A stretch of 46,164 nt of DNA from Thermoguttaceae bacterium (lineage in GTDB: Bacteria; Planctomycetota; Planctomycetia; Pirellulales; Thermoguttaceae), in assembly GCA_025062105.1 (NCBI GenBank), contig JANXAQ010000112.1:1-46164 (forward strand), in the 5' to 3' direction. Positions 26,552 through 34,936 of the stretch are shown in pieces; within the stretch, counting starts at the first letter, position 1; the number at the start of each line of letters is the position of its first letter. The notes beneath the pieces are model-generated. The model was not told the DNA's origin and searched no databases. It saw only the letters and a list, made by a program, of their open reading frames with translations. A program made the translations under genes and the position numbers.

Positions 26552-26924
26552 TTTTCTTTCTCCTAAAAGCCCTCGGAATAAAATCTTAACATTTCCCTTA
26601 AAGGAGGACTATCTTTTCTCTTAGCTGGAGTATTCACTTGAACAAACTACATAAACATAAAAATAGGGGAAAGTTTCGAAATTGCTATACTTCCTAGATT
26701 ACCTAGATTGGTCTATCGGTGTTTCTTTCACTGGTGGGTCCCGAACTTTCACACCCCAAAGCACTTTTGCCCTAAAACCATCCTTTCCGATTCTTATCCG
26801 ATTCTTACGAAATTTTAGCCATTCCGGGATCACCCAAGGACTCCATGTAGGGAGAGTCCAGCCTCACCCATAAAAAAACCGAAACCCATTCATAGAAAAC
26901 CAGCAGGTGTGGGAGGGCCTAAGA
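26552..26924. other. Divergent upstream region
   Basis: This gap between two divergent genes should hold promoters for both. GGACTC...GAGTCC (26839-26862) can form a hairpin. No repeat family copy was recognised here, in contrast to most other gaps. Confidence 0.35.
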
Positions 26925-27914
26925 ATGGCAAGTACGAGGGGGTTATGGATTTTACTTCTTTTAGGGGGGGTAGGGTGTTGGTATGTCTGGAAACACTATG
27001 AATTGAAAGGTCTGGAGCAACTTTTTTCCCCCTCCAGGGCTTTGCGTCCACAGTCTTCCGATCCAGGGGGACAACTGCCCCCAGTGCCAACCGGCCGCAG
27101 TGTTTTGCTTGTTGCTAGTTTTAATGCCCATCCGTTAGATGCCGGAAAGTTATCTCATCCTGCCCGGTTGGCCGCCTTAGTACAACTGCTCCGGCGGTTT
27201 GACCTGGTGGCATTACAAAATATTCAACTCCAAGCTCCCGGACTGCTTTGGGAGCTTCGAGACCATCTGAATACGGGAGGAAGATATTATGAAGTTGCTT
27301 TCGATCCTGAGAGCTTCCAGCAGCCGGGCAGACCGGTGAGTGCTTTCCTGTACGACCGGGCTACGGTGGAAATTGATCTGGCCAAGCTCTATAGTATGGA
27401 GGATCTTCAGGGGCGGCTGTATGACCGTCCATTGGTGGGCAGTTTTCGTGCCAGGGGGCCTCATCCCTCTCAAGCCTTTACCTTTATCTTAATTAGTGTG
27501 TATATCCAGCCAGAACGAGCCGACCAGGAACTCCCCCTAATCGAGCAACTTTATCGTACCGTGCGGAAAAACTCCTCAGGAGAGGACGATATCCTTTTGG
27601 CAGGCACGTTGCCGATGAAGCAGGAGCACCTCCAACAATGGGCAAAAGATCTTCAACTGACTGCTGCTGTAGGTGGATCGGTTGCTAGATTGCCAGGAGA
27701 ATCGCTCTGGGTGGATAACATTCTTTTTGTCCGCCGGGCTACGGTGGAATATACTGGCCGATCTGGCATGGTGGATCTTGTCCGGGAATTGGGCCTTTCG
27801 GTCCAAGAAGCAATGGAACTGTCGGAGCATTGGCCAGTCTGGATGGAGCTAAGTGTCTATGAGGGAGGGGTTCCGGATGGAGTGGTCTATCGGCCTGTGT
27901 GTGGGCTGCCCTAG
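26925..27914 (+). CDS. Endonuclease/exonuclease/phosphatase-like protein, probably inactive
   Basis: A 329-residue membrane-anchored or exported protein. A hydrophobic helix (GLWILLLLGGVGCWYVW) lies at residues 5-21. The rest follows the endonuclease/exonuclease/phosphatase order: VASFNAHPL (usual Asn kept), LVALQNIQ where the usual catalytic Glu is Asn, a central FILISVYI strand, LLAGTLPM where the usual GDFN has lost both Asp and Asn, VDNILF, and SEHWPVWM with the usual His kept. Two or three of five key residues are gone, so nuclease or phosphatase activity is unlikely. I use ATG 26925 with GGGAGGG upstream; a GTG at 26907 is possible. The real role is unknown. Confidence 0.65.
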   Translation: MASTRGLWILLLLGGVGCWYVWKHYELKGLEQLFSPSRALRPQSSDPGGQLPPVPTGRSVLLVASFNAHPLDAGKLSHPARLAALVQLLRRFDLVALQNIQLQAPGLLWELRDHLNTGGRYYEVAFDPESFQQPGRPVSAFLYDRATVEIDLAKLYSMEDLQGRLYDRPLVGSFRARGPHPSQAFTFILISVYIQPERADQELPLIEQLYRTVRKNSSGEDDILLAGTLPMKQEHLQQWAKDLQLTAAVGGSVARLPGESLWVDNILFVRRATVEYTGRSGMVDLVRELGLSVQEAMELSEHWPVWMELSVYEGGVPDGVVYRPVCGLP

Positions 27915-28690
27915 GGTAGGAATATCTCCAAAATCCGGCGCATGGTACCAGGTTCAAGGGGCGGCGACAGGGAAAAGCAATCTTTATATGGTTTATCTTG
28001 GAACTCCGGTGATTTTAGGCCCTCGAAGCTCGCCTCCGTAAAGCCCAGGCGGACCTCTGAGACTCCACTCCAGAGGAAAAGCCCCAGTATTCCAAAGCTT
28101 GTCGATTCCTCTTTGCCCACTTATCGGTTCTTCCTGTTTTTCGCACTCTCCTGACTCCAATGTGATGATACCGCTTCACCGGAGCTTAAAGGACCCGCCG
28201 GAAGGAAACCATCTGCCTGCTCTGCTCCGAAATCCTTATCGTAGGTCGATTCTCTGGATCAAGCTTTTAGCCATAAAGTCTTTGATTCTTTCTCACCGAG
28301 ACCGCTGGCTGTTACAACCGGCAAAGGTATGGTAAACTTCTCTGTGAATCACATTTTAACCGAATGATATAGGCTTCTTTTGGGAACAGTTCCGCCAATG
28401 CAGTGGAGGTATTTTTCCATCTCCCCTGGCGGGACAGTGGATTGGCACATGATCTGCCCACCCAGCCTTTTGCCCTTCCAGACACAATTGCGCTGAGTGT
28501 AAGGTAACTTTCTGCCGCCGGAGCAATGGCGTTTTCCCCTCTGGCAGAAATGGGGGATTTGTAATCCGTGAGCTAGAGGGAGAACAAGTTTATTTTTGGG
28601 CTAAGAAAGTCCCATCTTTTTTCATACCCGCTCAAGCACAAGCCTCCCGTTGGTTTCTCATGTGGACATGATCCTTTAAAACCGATGATA
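27915..28690. other. Intergenic with a possible gene remnant at 28453-28671
   Basis: No supported gene is present. A 72-codon plus-strand frame (28453-28671) lacks a start but contains CPSRHNCAECKVTFCRRSNG, a Cys-rich string that could be a worn zinc-ribbon. GGAGCAATGG and CCCTCTGGCAGAAATGGGGG are near by. The evidence is weak. Confidence 0.25.
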
Positions 28691-28849
28691 AGAACCTCGC
28701 TAAAATTCCTGAACATAGAGTGAACTTAAACCTTTGATTCGGTAAAGATTGGGCGGCCCCTTTATAGAGCCACTATATGTAGCTAGCAATCGGTATATTT
28801 TTTATGGGTTAGATGGGGAGGACACCTTTTTGAATTACGCAGAGGCTTC
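28691..28849 (+). repeat. Family B repeat (B8), just upstream of the HD-domain gene
   Basis: AGAACCTCGCTAAAATTCCTG and AACATAGAGTGAACTT at the left, CTATATGTAGCTAGCAATCGG in the core, and GAATTACGCAGAGGCTTC at the right. It ends 46 bases before the start codon at 28896. The TATAAAAATATCC box is degraded. Confidence 0.65.
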
Positions 28850-28895
28850 AGAATATGCTTTCGTGTAACGTTCTTTCTAATAAAAAGGGCTAGCT

Positions 28896-29522
28896 ATGAA
28901 TCAGCAGAATCCACCTAAGGGAGAAGCTTCAGGCAGCAACGAGCTATTAGACAAGCAATTCGCTCAGGCCCTTTGCTATGCCTGGGAGCTTCACTGCCAT
29001 CAACGGCGCAAGTTGGCCGAAGTGCCTTTTTTTGCCCATTTAATGAGTGTGGCCGGCTTGGTGCTGGACTACGGAGGCAACCAACAAGAAGCTATTGCTG
29101 CTTTGCTGCATGATGCGGCAGAAGATCAAGGCGGTTTGGAGCGTTTGGAGGAAATTCGGCAGCGGTTTGGGGATCAGGTTGCAGCTATTGTCAAGGGCTG
29201 TACGGACAGTTTCCAGCAGCCCAAACCCCCCTGGCGGGAACGGAAAGAGCAGTTTTTGTGCCGGTTGGCCGAGGCGTCGGATTCAGTTCGGCTTGTCTGT
29301 GCCGCAGACAAGATCCACAATCTCCGGAGTCTAATTCGAGCATATCGGGCGCACGGAGAGACGATTTGGTCGGCCTTTCGAGGTGGCCGAGAGGGCACAC
29401 TTTGGTACTACCGGACTGTCCTGGAGGTACTCCAAAAAGGCCGACCGCTTCCGATTCTGCAGGAATTGGCCGACTTGTGGGACCAGCTGCACAGGTTGGT
29501 TGCTCAGGAAAACCACAGATAG
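28896..29522 (+). CDS. HD-domain phosphohydrolase (RelA/SpoT N-terminal-like)
   Basis: A 208-residue single-domain HD hydrolase like the N-terminal part of SpoT and stand-alone MESH1-type enzymes. The metal-site residues are visible: His in FFAHLMSVAGLVL, the HD pair in ALLHDAAEDQGG, and Asp in CAADKIHNLRSL. The segment GDQVAAIVKGCTDSF is typical of bacterial single-domain members annotated as HD phosphohydrolases. The substrate is unknown; (p)ppGpp or another nucleotide is plausible from the fold alone. ATG 28896 is preceded by AAAGGGC, a weak ribosome site. No synthetase gene is adjacent. Confidence 0.85.
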   Translation: MNQQNPPKGEASGSNELLDKQFAQALCYAWELHCHQRRKLAEVPFFAHLMSVAGLVLDYGGNQQEAIAALLHDAAEDQGGLERLEEIRQRFGDQVAAIVKGCTDSFQQPKPPWRERKEQFLCRLAEASDSVRLVCAADKIHNLRSLIRAYRAHGETIWSAFRGGREGTLWYYRTVLEVLQKGRPLPILQELADLWDQLHRLVAQENHR

Positions 29523-29565
29523 GAGTCATGTAACCTGGTCTAATAAACGTCGCTGATTTTGATTT

Positions 29566-29828
29566 TTGGGATGTTTGGCCTCCCCCGCTGGGAAGAGGAA
29601 TTTTCTAAGTCCTTGTAACTATTGGAGTTAGGAGATGTTGGCGGCCTACCAGGATTTGGTCGTAACTATGGAGGGAGTTACGACTTTTCCCATTTTGGTC
29701 TTCCTGCCAAAAGGGGAACACTCTAGCAGGTTGGAGTTATCGGACTTAGGAAATTGAGCAAACAAGCGGGGTTCGCCGTAACTTTTGGATACAAAACAAG
29801 TTAGAGAAAATGGCAAAAGTCGAGCTGG
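29566..29828 (-). repeat. Family A repeats, reverse: partial then full (A12)
   Basis: A partial copy at 29566-29687 has GAAGAGGAATTTTCTAAGTCC and TATTGGAGTTAGG. A full copy at 29688-29828 runs from TTACGACTTTTCCCATTTTG to AAAATGGCAAAAGTCGAGCT. The ATG within the right end (29810) opens a false in-frame extension of the macro-domain gene. Confidence 0.7.
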
Positions 29829-29863
29829 GAGTAAAAGCAGTTAGAAAAACGCTAAAAGCCGAT

Positions 29864-29978
29864 CTGGCTCTGTTGAAACCCTTTCCGGTCGGAGGCCTAA
29901 ACCCACCAAAACCCAATCAAAACCAACCAGTATGGGCAAAACCTCCCCAGACAGCGGACAACTTTTCAACAGAGCCAG
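29864..29978 (-). repeat. Family C-like element with different ends (C6), 15-bp inverted repeat
   Basis: CTGGCTCTGTTGAAA (29864-29878) is repeated inverted as TTTCAACAGAGCCAG (29964-29978), perfect over 15 bp. The interior CCGGTCGG, CCTAAACCCACC and AAAACCAACCAG resembles the reverse of the family C interior. It lies immediately before the macro-domain gene. Confidence 0.65.
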
Positions 29979-30004
29979 CCGATCTCAGAAAGGAGCCTTT
30001 ACCT

Positions 30005-30565
30005 ATGAAACGGATCATTCGAGGCGCTACCTTGGAGTTGGTGCAGGGAGACATTACGCTTCAGGAGGTGGATGCGATAGTTAATGCGGCCAATAGTCGG
30101 TTGGCCGGCGGCGGTGGAGTGGACGGGGCCATTCATCGCCGAGGTGGGCCTAGCATCATGGAAGAGACCCGCCAGAAGTATCCGGACGGTTGCCCGACTG
30201 GTTCGGCTGTTATTTCTGGGGCGGGCCAATTGAAAGCCAAATACGTCATCCACGCAGTAGGCCCGGTCTGGCGAGGTGGGCAGCAACAGGAAGCTGAACT
30301 TTTAGCCAGTGCTTATCGCCGCTCTCTCCAGTTGGCCGTGGAACACCAATGCCGAAGTGTTGCTTTCCCGGCCCTCAGTACCGGGGCATACGGCTATCCA
30401 ATGGATCAAGCCGCTCGCATTGCTTTGCAAACGGTGTACGCTTTTTTGGCCGAACACGGTCGGCCTGAACTAGTTCGGTTTGTGCTGTTCGACGATCGGG
30501 CCTACCGCCAATTTGCCGAGGCCATGGAAGAACTGATCCCTGAACATGCACCCAACCAAGGTTAA
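30005..30565 (+). CDS. Macro-domain O-acetyl-ADP-ribose deacetylase-like protein
   Basis: A 186-residue stand-alone macro domain of the MacroD/YmdB type, which hydrolyses O-acetyl-ADP-ribose and removes mono-ADP-ribose from proteins. Motifs in order are [34 protein letters not shown] (the ADP-ribose loop, with the Asn and Asp of active members), [22 protein letters not shown] and [12 protein letters not shown] (the phosphate loop). I start at ATG 30005 because AAGGAG lies about 12 bases upstream and the family begins here. An in-frame ATG at 29810 falls inside a repeat and should be ignored. Confidence 0.93.
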   Translation: MKRIIRGATLELVQGDITLQEVDAIVNAANSRLAGGGGVDGAIHRRGGPSIMEETRQKYPDGCPTGSAVISGAGQLKAKYVIHAVGPVWRGGQQQEAELLASAYRRSLQLAVEHQCRSVAFPALSTGAYGYPMDQAARIALQTVYAFLAEHGRPELVRFVLFDDRAYRQFAEAMEELIPEHAPNQG

Positions 30566-30641
30566 TCCGGGAGTTAGCATTTTCTAATCGGGCAACGTTT
30601 TGCTGGGTGAAGAAACCTGCTTATCCCCTCTGAGGGTTCGC

Positions 30642-30808
30642 TGTTATATAGATCTTTTGGGATGGGTTTGCTAGCCCAAACGGTGAAATGATTGCCCCAC
30701 ATACAGGATAACGAACTTTTCAAAACAAACCATTTGTTACTTTGGAGAAATGAAGTGGGGCTTTTTTGTGGTCCGTTTAGGTGATTTAGGGAAGATAGGC
30801 AATCCCTA
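30642..30808 (-). repeat. Family D repeat, reverse and truncated (D3)
   Basis: TGTTATATAGATCTTTTGGG at the left, GATTGCCCCACATAC, GATAACGAACTTTTCAAAAC, TTACTTTGGAGAAATG and GATAGGCAATCCC match the reverse complement of D2. The other end is lost. Confidence 0.6.
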
Positions 30809-31088
30809 GTTCTCTCAAACTGGTTCATGCTCTGCCAAAGGCACAAACTAGTCCTCCCTTATTTGGAGATTCCAGGGCTATGATCCTTTCGAAGAGTTTA
30901 CGGGGCTACATTCTGTGTCCAATCAGGTATGATGTGTCGAAAGCAGGCTTTGTTGGGTGAAAAGCGGGTTTTATCTATAGGGGGATCTTGCCCAATTATC
31001 CCCCAGAATTTCATCCACCCCCGAGAAATAGCAGCTTGAGGAAAGATTTTTGGGAATTAGAAAGAGTTTGGGTTCGGAAACTATTTTC
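30809..31088. other. Intergenic, nothing recognised
   Basis: No coding frame, RNA gene or repeat copy is recognisable in this stretch. Confidence 0.4.
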
Positions 31089-31278
31089 CAGAACCTCTCC
31101 ATAATTCAAAGGAGATGTTTTTATACCATTTTGGCCTGTGCTCTTCTCACACAACATATAGGGGTGCCAGTATTGCTAGCACCCAATAGATAGTAGTTGT
31201 CCGGGTAGGACAACTGAATGGCTAGGAATCAAAAGTTCACAAAAATCAATATATGTTCAGGATTTTGCAGAGATTCCT
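31089..31278 (-). repeat. Family B repeat, reverse (B9), abutting the ceramidase-like gene
   Basis: AGAACCTCTCCATAATTC at the left and GATTTTGCAGAGATTCCT at the right. Hairpin 1 is GGGTGCCAG (31162-31170) with CTAGCACCC (31176-31184). Hairpin 2 is a perfect AGTTGTCC (31195-31202) with GGACAACT (31208-31215). It ends 23 bases before the start codon. Confidence 0.8.
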
Positions 31279-31301
31279 TAACTTTTAAAGGAGGCTAGCT
31301 T

Positions 31302-32906
31302 ATGCTTCAACCATTTCGTCCATGGTCTCTAAAGGGGAACCGGGATAGGGTTGGGCTTTTTGAGTTGATTGTGCTTTGGGCAATGGTGGGAGCTTGGCTT
31401 GGCGGGATGAATGGGTGGAGCAATCTGGAGCCAAGTGGTTTGGCTCTTATAGCCGCCGAAACCAAACCCGTTGAAAAACCGGCAGTGCCTGTTTCTAAAG
31501 AAAAGGAATCGTCTTCGGCCAAAAAGCTCTTCCGGGCCGGGGCGGCCGCTAGCAACATCACCCCTTGGTTGGACGAAGAAATTGTGGGCGGCTGGACTTC
31601 GCCAAAGGCAACTTATATTCATGATGAGCTTTTTGCCCGTTGTTTGGTCCTGGACGACGGTCAACACCGGATAGCCCTGGTTATTGTAGATAATCTTGGC
31701 TTGGCCAAGGAAGTTTGCGATGCAGCCAAACGCCAAATCCGCCAACACACCGGTATTGCCGAAGAGCATGTGCTGATTGCGGCCACGCATACCCATTCAT
31801 CCATTGCCGCCCGGCCTGCCAACGTGCTGAAACCCGAAGGAGGGGTTGGCCCATATTCGCAGTTTTTGGCCCGGCGGATTTCCGATGGTGTGCGCCGGGC
31901 TGTGGCCCATCTGGAACCGACTCAAATCGGCTGGGCTGTGGTCAATGTGCCGGAACATCTCAATAACCGCCGATGGTTCCTGAAGCCGGAGGTAAAACTC
32001 ACGAACCCCTTCGGTGGCCTAGATAAAGTACAGATGAATCCTCCGGCTGGTAGCCCCCTACTAGTAAAACCGGCCGGACCTGTTGATCCGGAGCTTTGTA
32101 TTTTGGCGGTTCGTTCGCCGGAGGGCAGGCCAATTGCCTTGCTGGCCAATTATTCGCTGCATTATGTCGGTGGGGTCCCCGGTGGGCATATCTCGGCCGA
32201 TTATTTCGGCGTGTTTGCCGACCGGATTCAGCAGTTGCTTGGCGCCGACCGCTTGGAGCCGCCGTTTGTCGGAATGCTCTCTAACGGCGCCAGCGGCGAT
32301 GTGAATAATATCCCATTCCAAAACCCTAGACCTCCGAAAAAACCGTATGAACAGATGCGCTACGTCGCCTACGATTTAGCCCAAAAGGTTTTCGAGGCAT
32401 ATCAAAAAATACACTGGCACGATTGGGTTCCGCTAGGAATGCAGCAGACGGAGGTTACCCTAGCAGTGCGAAAACCGACACCGGAGCAACTGGAGCGGGC
32501 CCGGGCCATTGTGGCTGGCGCCCCACCAATGAAAGACCGGCCTCATGAAGAAACCTACGCCCGCCGAATCATCCAACTCCATGAATCACCCGATACGGTC
32601 CAGGTGCCTTTGCAGGCGGTGCGGATCGGCCCGGTCGGCATCGCTGCCATCCCGTTTGAGGTGTTTGCCGAGATCGGCTTGGAACTAAAGCAGAAAAGTC
32701 CATTCCAGCCCACCTTTACCATTTCCCATGCCAATGGCTCATATGGGTATCTGCCCACCCCAGCCCAACACGCCCTAGGCGGCTATGAAACCTGGCTTGG
32801 CACAAGCCGAGTAGAAATAGAAGCCTCCAACAAAATCATCCAGGCCATCTTAGAAATGTTTGGCAAACTGAAAGAAGCCTCTCCGAAGGCACAGACCTTG
32901 CAATAA
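31302..32906 (+). CDS. Neutral/alkaline ceramidase-like secreted protein
   Basis: A 534-residue exported protein. A hydrophobic segment (LFELIVLWAMVGAWLGG) at about 20-37 serves as signal or anchor. The mature part opens with the ceramidase-type N-terminus RAGAAASNITPW and continues with VIVDNLGL, VLIAATHTHSS (the zinc-binding His pair), ALLANYSLHYVGG, and SNGASGDVNN. The family includes neutral ceramidases that hydrolyse N-acyl sphingosine, but planctomycete genomes hold many copies whose substrate is unknown. The protein lacks the long C-terminal domain of true ceramidases (typically around 650 residues or more). AAAGGAGG eight bases before ATG 31302 is a strong ribosome site. Family B DNA supplies the region immediately upstream. 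Confidence 0.78.
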   Translation: MLQPFRPWSLKGNRDRVGLFELIVLWAMVGAWLGGMNGWSNLEPSGLALIAAETKPVEKPAVPVSKEKESSSAKKLFRAGAAASNITPWLDEEIVGGWTSPKATYIHDELFARCLVLDDGQHRIALVIVDNLGLAKEVCDAAKRQIRQHTGIAEEHVLIAATHTHSSIAARPANVLKPEGGVGPYSQFLARRISDGVRRAVAHLEPTQIGWAVVNVPEHLNNRRWFLKPEVKLTNPFGGLDKVQMNPPAGSPLLVKPAGPVDPELCILAVRSPEGRPIALLANYSLHYVGGVPGGHISADYFGVFADRIQQLLGADRLEPPFVGMLSNGASGDVNNIPFQNPRPPKKPYEQMRYVAYDLAQKVFEAYQKIHWHDWVPLGMQQTEVTLAVRKPTPEQLERARAIVAGAPPMKDRPHEETYARRIIQLHESPDTVQVPLQAVRIGPVGIAAIPFEVFAEIGLELKQKSPFQPTFTISHANGSYGYLPTPAQHALGGYETWLGTSRVEIEASNKIIQAILEMFGKLKEASPKAQTLQ

Positions 32907-32929
32907 CTCCTGCTTCTCCACCTTTACAG

Positions 32930-33161
32930 ATCGACTTTTGTTGCTTTTGTAACTTCTTCTATTTCAAGACGTTAGGCTTTGCGGATTCTTTGGTCAGCCA
33001 ATTTCCTAAGCTCGACTTTTGCCAATTTAGGCCTTCTTCCGGAAAGGAAAACTCTAACTCCTTGTAACTATTAGACTTAGGAACTTGTGTGAACAAAAGG
33101 AGGTCTCGTCGTAACTACTGGAAACAAAAGGAGTTAGGGAAAATAGCAAAACTCGAGCTAA
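32930..33161 (-). repeat. Family A repeats: worn left part and a full reverse copy (A13)
   Basis: A worn partial copy at 32930-33006 begins ATCGACTTTTGTTGC. A full 155-bp reverse copy at 33007-33161 runs from TAAGCTCGACTTTTGCC to CAAAACTCGAGCTAA, with GGACTTAGG-like and GAACAAAAGGAGGTC interior. Confidence 0.8.
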
Positions 33162-33314
33162 GAGGCTGTCTGGAAATGCATCTTTCCGCAGGAACTCAGC
33201 TCAGTAGCTGGATTACCTCGCATCAGGAAAGTGTCGATTTTCCCCGGCTTTTGCTGGAAGAGCTGGTTAAACCTCTATCGAGAAACGCCTAAGTCTTGAT
33301 TTCCAGACAGCCTC
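33162..33314 (+). repeat. Family C-type element (C5) with 16-bp perfect inverted ends and TAA flanks
   Basis: GAGGCTGTCTGGAAAT (33162-33177) is repeated inverted as ATTTCCAGACAGCCTC (33299-33314). TAA lies directly outside both ends (33159-33161 and 33315-33317), as expected of a 3-bp target duplication. The ends match C2 and C4 but the interior is different. The right flank (33315-33391) looks like half of a family A copy. Confidence 0.75.
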
Positions 33315-33606
33315 TAACTCCAATATTCGAACGGAGAGGACATGCAAAGGGGACTAGCTCTTAGAAATTGGCAAAACTCGAAGTCATAGGGAGGTCTGAT
33401 TATCTACGGCCTCCATAGGAGCCGAAAGGGGACGGTTTTCTCATCATTTTTCGAGGTAAAATTACTCAGAAGGGGATTGAGGTTCTGAGTCATGCTGGGC
33501 TGTTGGGAAATGCCTCTTTGGGGATCGGCCATACAGGCATCCGGACAGATCCCAGCCGGATGTTGAATAACCATCGGAAGGATTCGCTGTCGGGGAGATT
33601 ATGTAC

Positions 33607-33797
33607 AGGAACCTCTGCATAATTCAAAGGGGATATTTTTATACCATTTTGGCTGGCCTCCTTCTAACACACCATATAGGGGCGCTAGGATTGCTAGCAC
33701 CCCACAGATAGTAGATGTCCTGGCAGGACAACGGAACGGCTAAAGAATCAAAAGTTCACAAAGTTCACTGAATGTTCAGGATTTTGCAGAGGTTCCT
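33607..33797 (-). repeat. Family B repeat, reverse (B10), best-preserved copy
   Basis: Perfect 13-bp inverted ends AGGAACCTCTGCA (33607-33619) and TGCAGAGGTTCCT (33785-33797). Hairpin 1 is GGGGCGCTAG (33679-33688) with CTAGCACCCC (33694-33703), one mismatch. Hairpin 2 is TGTCCT (33716-33721) with AGGACA (33725-33730). It ends 33 bases before the glycosyltransferase start. Confidence 0.85.
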
Positions 33798-33830
33798 ACA
33801 TTATATCGAGAAGATTGGGAAACTTCCCGT

Positions 33831-34835
33831 ATGAGCCGACTTCTGGATTCGGAAATCACCCTGACGCTAGTGATTCCATGCTACAATGAAGAGGCGGTGC
33901 TGGATACGCTGGTAGAACGGGTCCGAGCAGCGGCGGCCGGTTGGCCCTGCCGATGGGAGGTGCTGTTAGTGGACGACGGTTCTAGTGATGGAACATGGGC
34001 TAAAATACAGCAACTTCACCAGCAGGACCAACGTTGGCAAGGCATTCGGCTATCTCGGAACTTCGGGCATCAATTGGCCCTTTGGACAGGGCTTCGGTAT
34101 GCCCAGGGGGATATAGTGGCCGTCTTGGATGCCGACCTGCAGGATCCCCCGGAACTAGTGAGCCAATTTTTGCAAGAATGGCAAGCTGGTTGGGATGTAG
34201 TTTATGCCGTGCGGGCCAGACGGCAGGAGGGCTTTTTCAAACGGATAGCATATAAATGTTTCTATCGCCTTCTGGCCTATCTGGCCGAAATACCGATTCC
34301 CTTGGATAGTGGTGATTTCTGCCTGATGGATCGTTGCGTCGTCCAGGCCATGCTTCAAACCCAGGAACAAGAGCCGTTTGTGCGGGGGATTCGGGCCTGG
34401 GTGGGGTTTCGGCAGAAGGGCGTGCCGTATGAACGGCCAGCTCGGGCGGCCGGGGAACCGAAATATACGCTTTCTAAGTTGGTCCGCCTTGGGCTGAGCG
34501 GTATTTTGAGTTTTTCCATCCGGCCGCTGCGGGTGGCTACCTGGTTCGGCTTGCTGGTGTCGGTATTTTCTTTTTTGGTCGGCATCTTCACGCTGATCCA
34601 GCGGATCTGGGCTGAGCAGTTTGCACGGATTGGGTTAGGGCCGGTGCCAGGTTTTGCGACGATTGTCTGTGGCATTTTCTTCCTGGGCGGCGTCCAACTG
34701 GTTTGTTTAGGCATCCTGGGCGAATATATCGGACGGATTTACGAAAACGTCAAAGGCCGACCGCATACCATTGTGGCCGAAACCCTTGGTCTGTCTGAGT
34801 CGGCAGGCCCACCCTGCCAGAGGCCTCTCGCTTAA
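33831..34835 (+). CDS. Family 2 glycosyltransferase, polyprenyl-phosphate type (DPM1/GtrB/ArnC-like)
   Basis: A 334-residue membrane protein. The N-terminal GT-A domain has VIPCYNEEAVLD, the nucleotide-binding DDGSSDGT (48-55) and the metal-binding DADLQDPPE (100-108). Two C-terminal membrane helices (about 238-260 and 275-300) end in GILGEYIGRIYENVKGRP, the signature of GtrB-type enzymes, which move a sugar from a nucleotide to undecaprenyl phosphate. The acceptor and sugar are unknown here. The start at ATG 33831 has no strong ribosome site; GGGAAAC is nearby. It is the first gene of a same-strand run with gaps of about 100 bases, and a family B repeat lies just upstream. Confidence 0.9.
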   Translation: MSRLLDSEITLTLVIPCYNEEAVLDTLVERVRAAAAGWPCRWEVLLVDDGSSDGTWAKIQQLHQQDQRWQGIRLSRNFGHQLALWTGLRYAQGDIVAVLDADLQDPPELVSQFLQEWQAGWDVVYAVRARRQEGFFKRIAYKCFYRLLAYLAEIPIPLDSGDFCLMDRCVVQAMLQTQEQEPFVRGIRAWVGFRQKGVPYERPARAAGEPKYTLSKLVRLGLSGILSFSIRPLRVATWFGLLVSVFSFLVGIFTLIQRIWAEQFARIGLGPVPGFATIVCGIFFLGGVQLVCLGILGEYIGRIYENVKGRPHTIVAETLGLSESAGPPCQRPLA

Positions 34836-34936
34836 ACCGGTTTGGGACTAAAGCATCTTGTCAAATAGGGCAGTCTATGGAGGCCCTCTGCACCATTTTT
34901 AGGAACTCCGGATCTGTTTTTTTGGAGTCTGGATGA

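Noticed and set aside
28099-28335. Plus-strand 78-residue frame after the EEP-like gene
   Set aside because: It shows no motif, no good ribosome site and unremarkable composition, so I could not support it as a gene.
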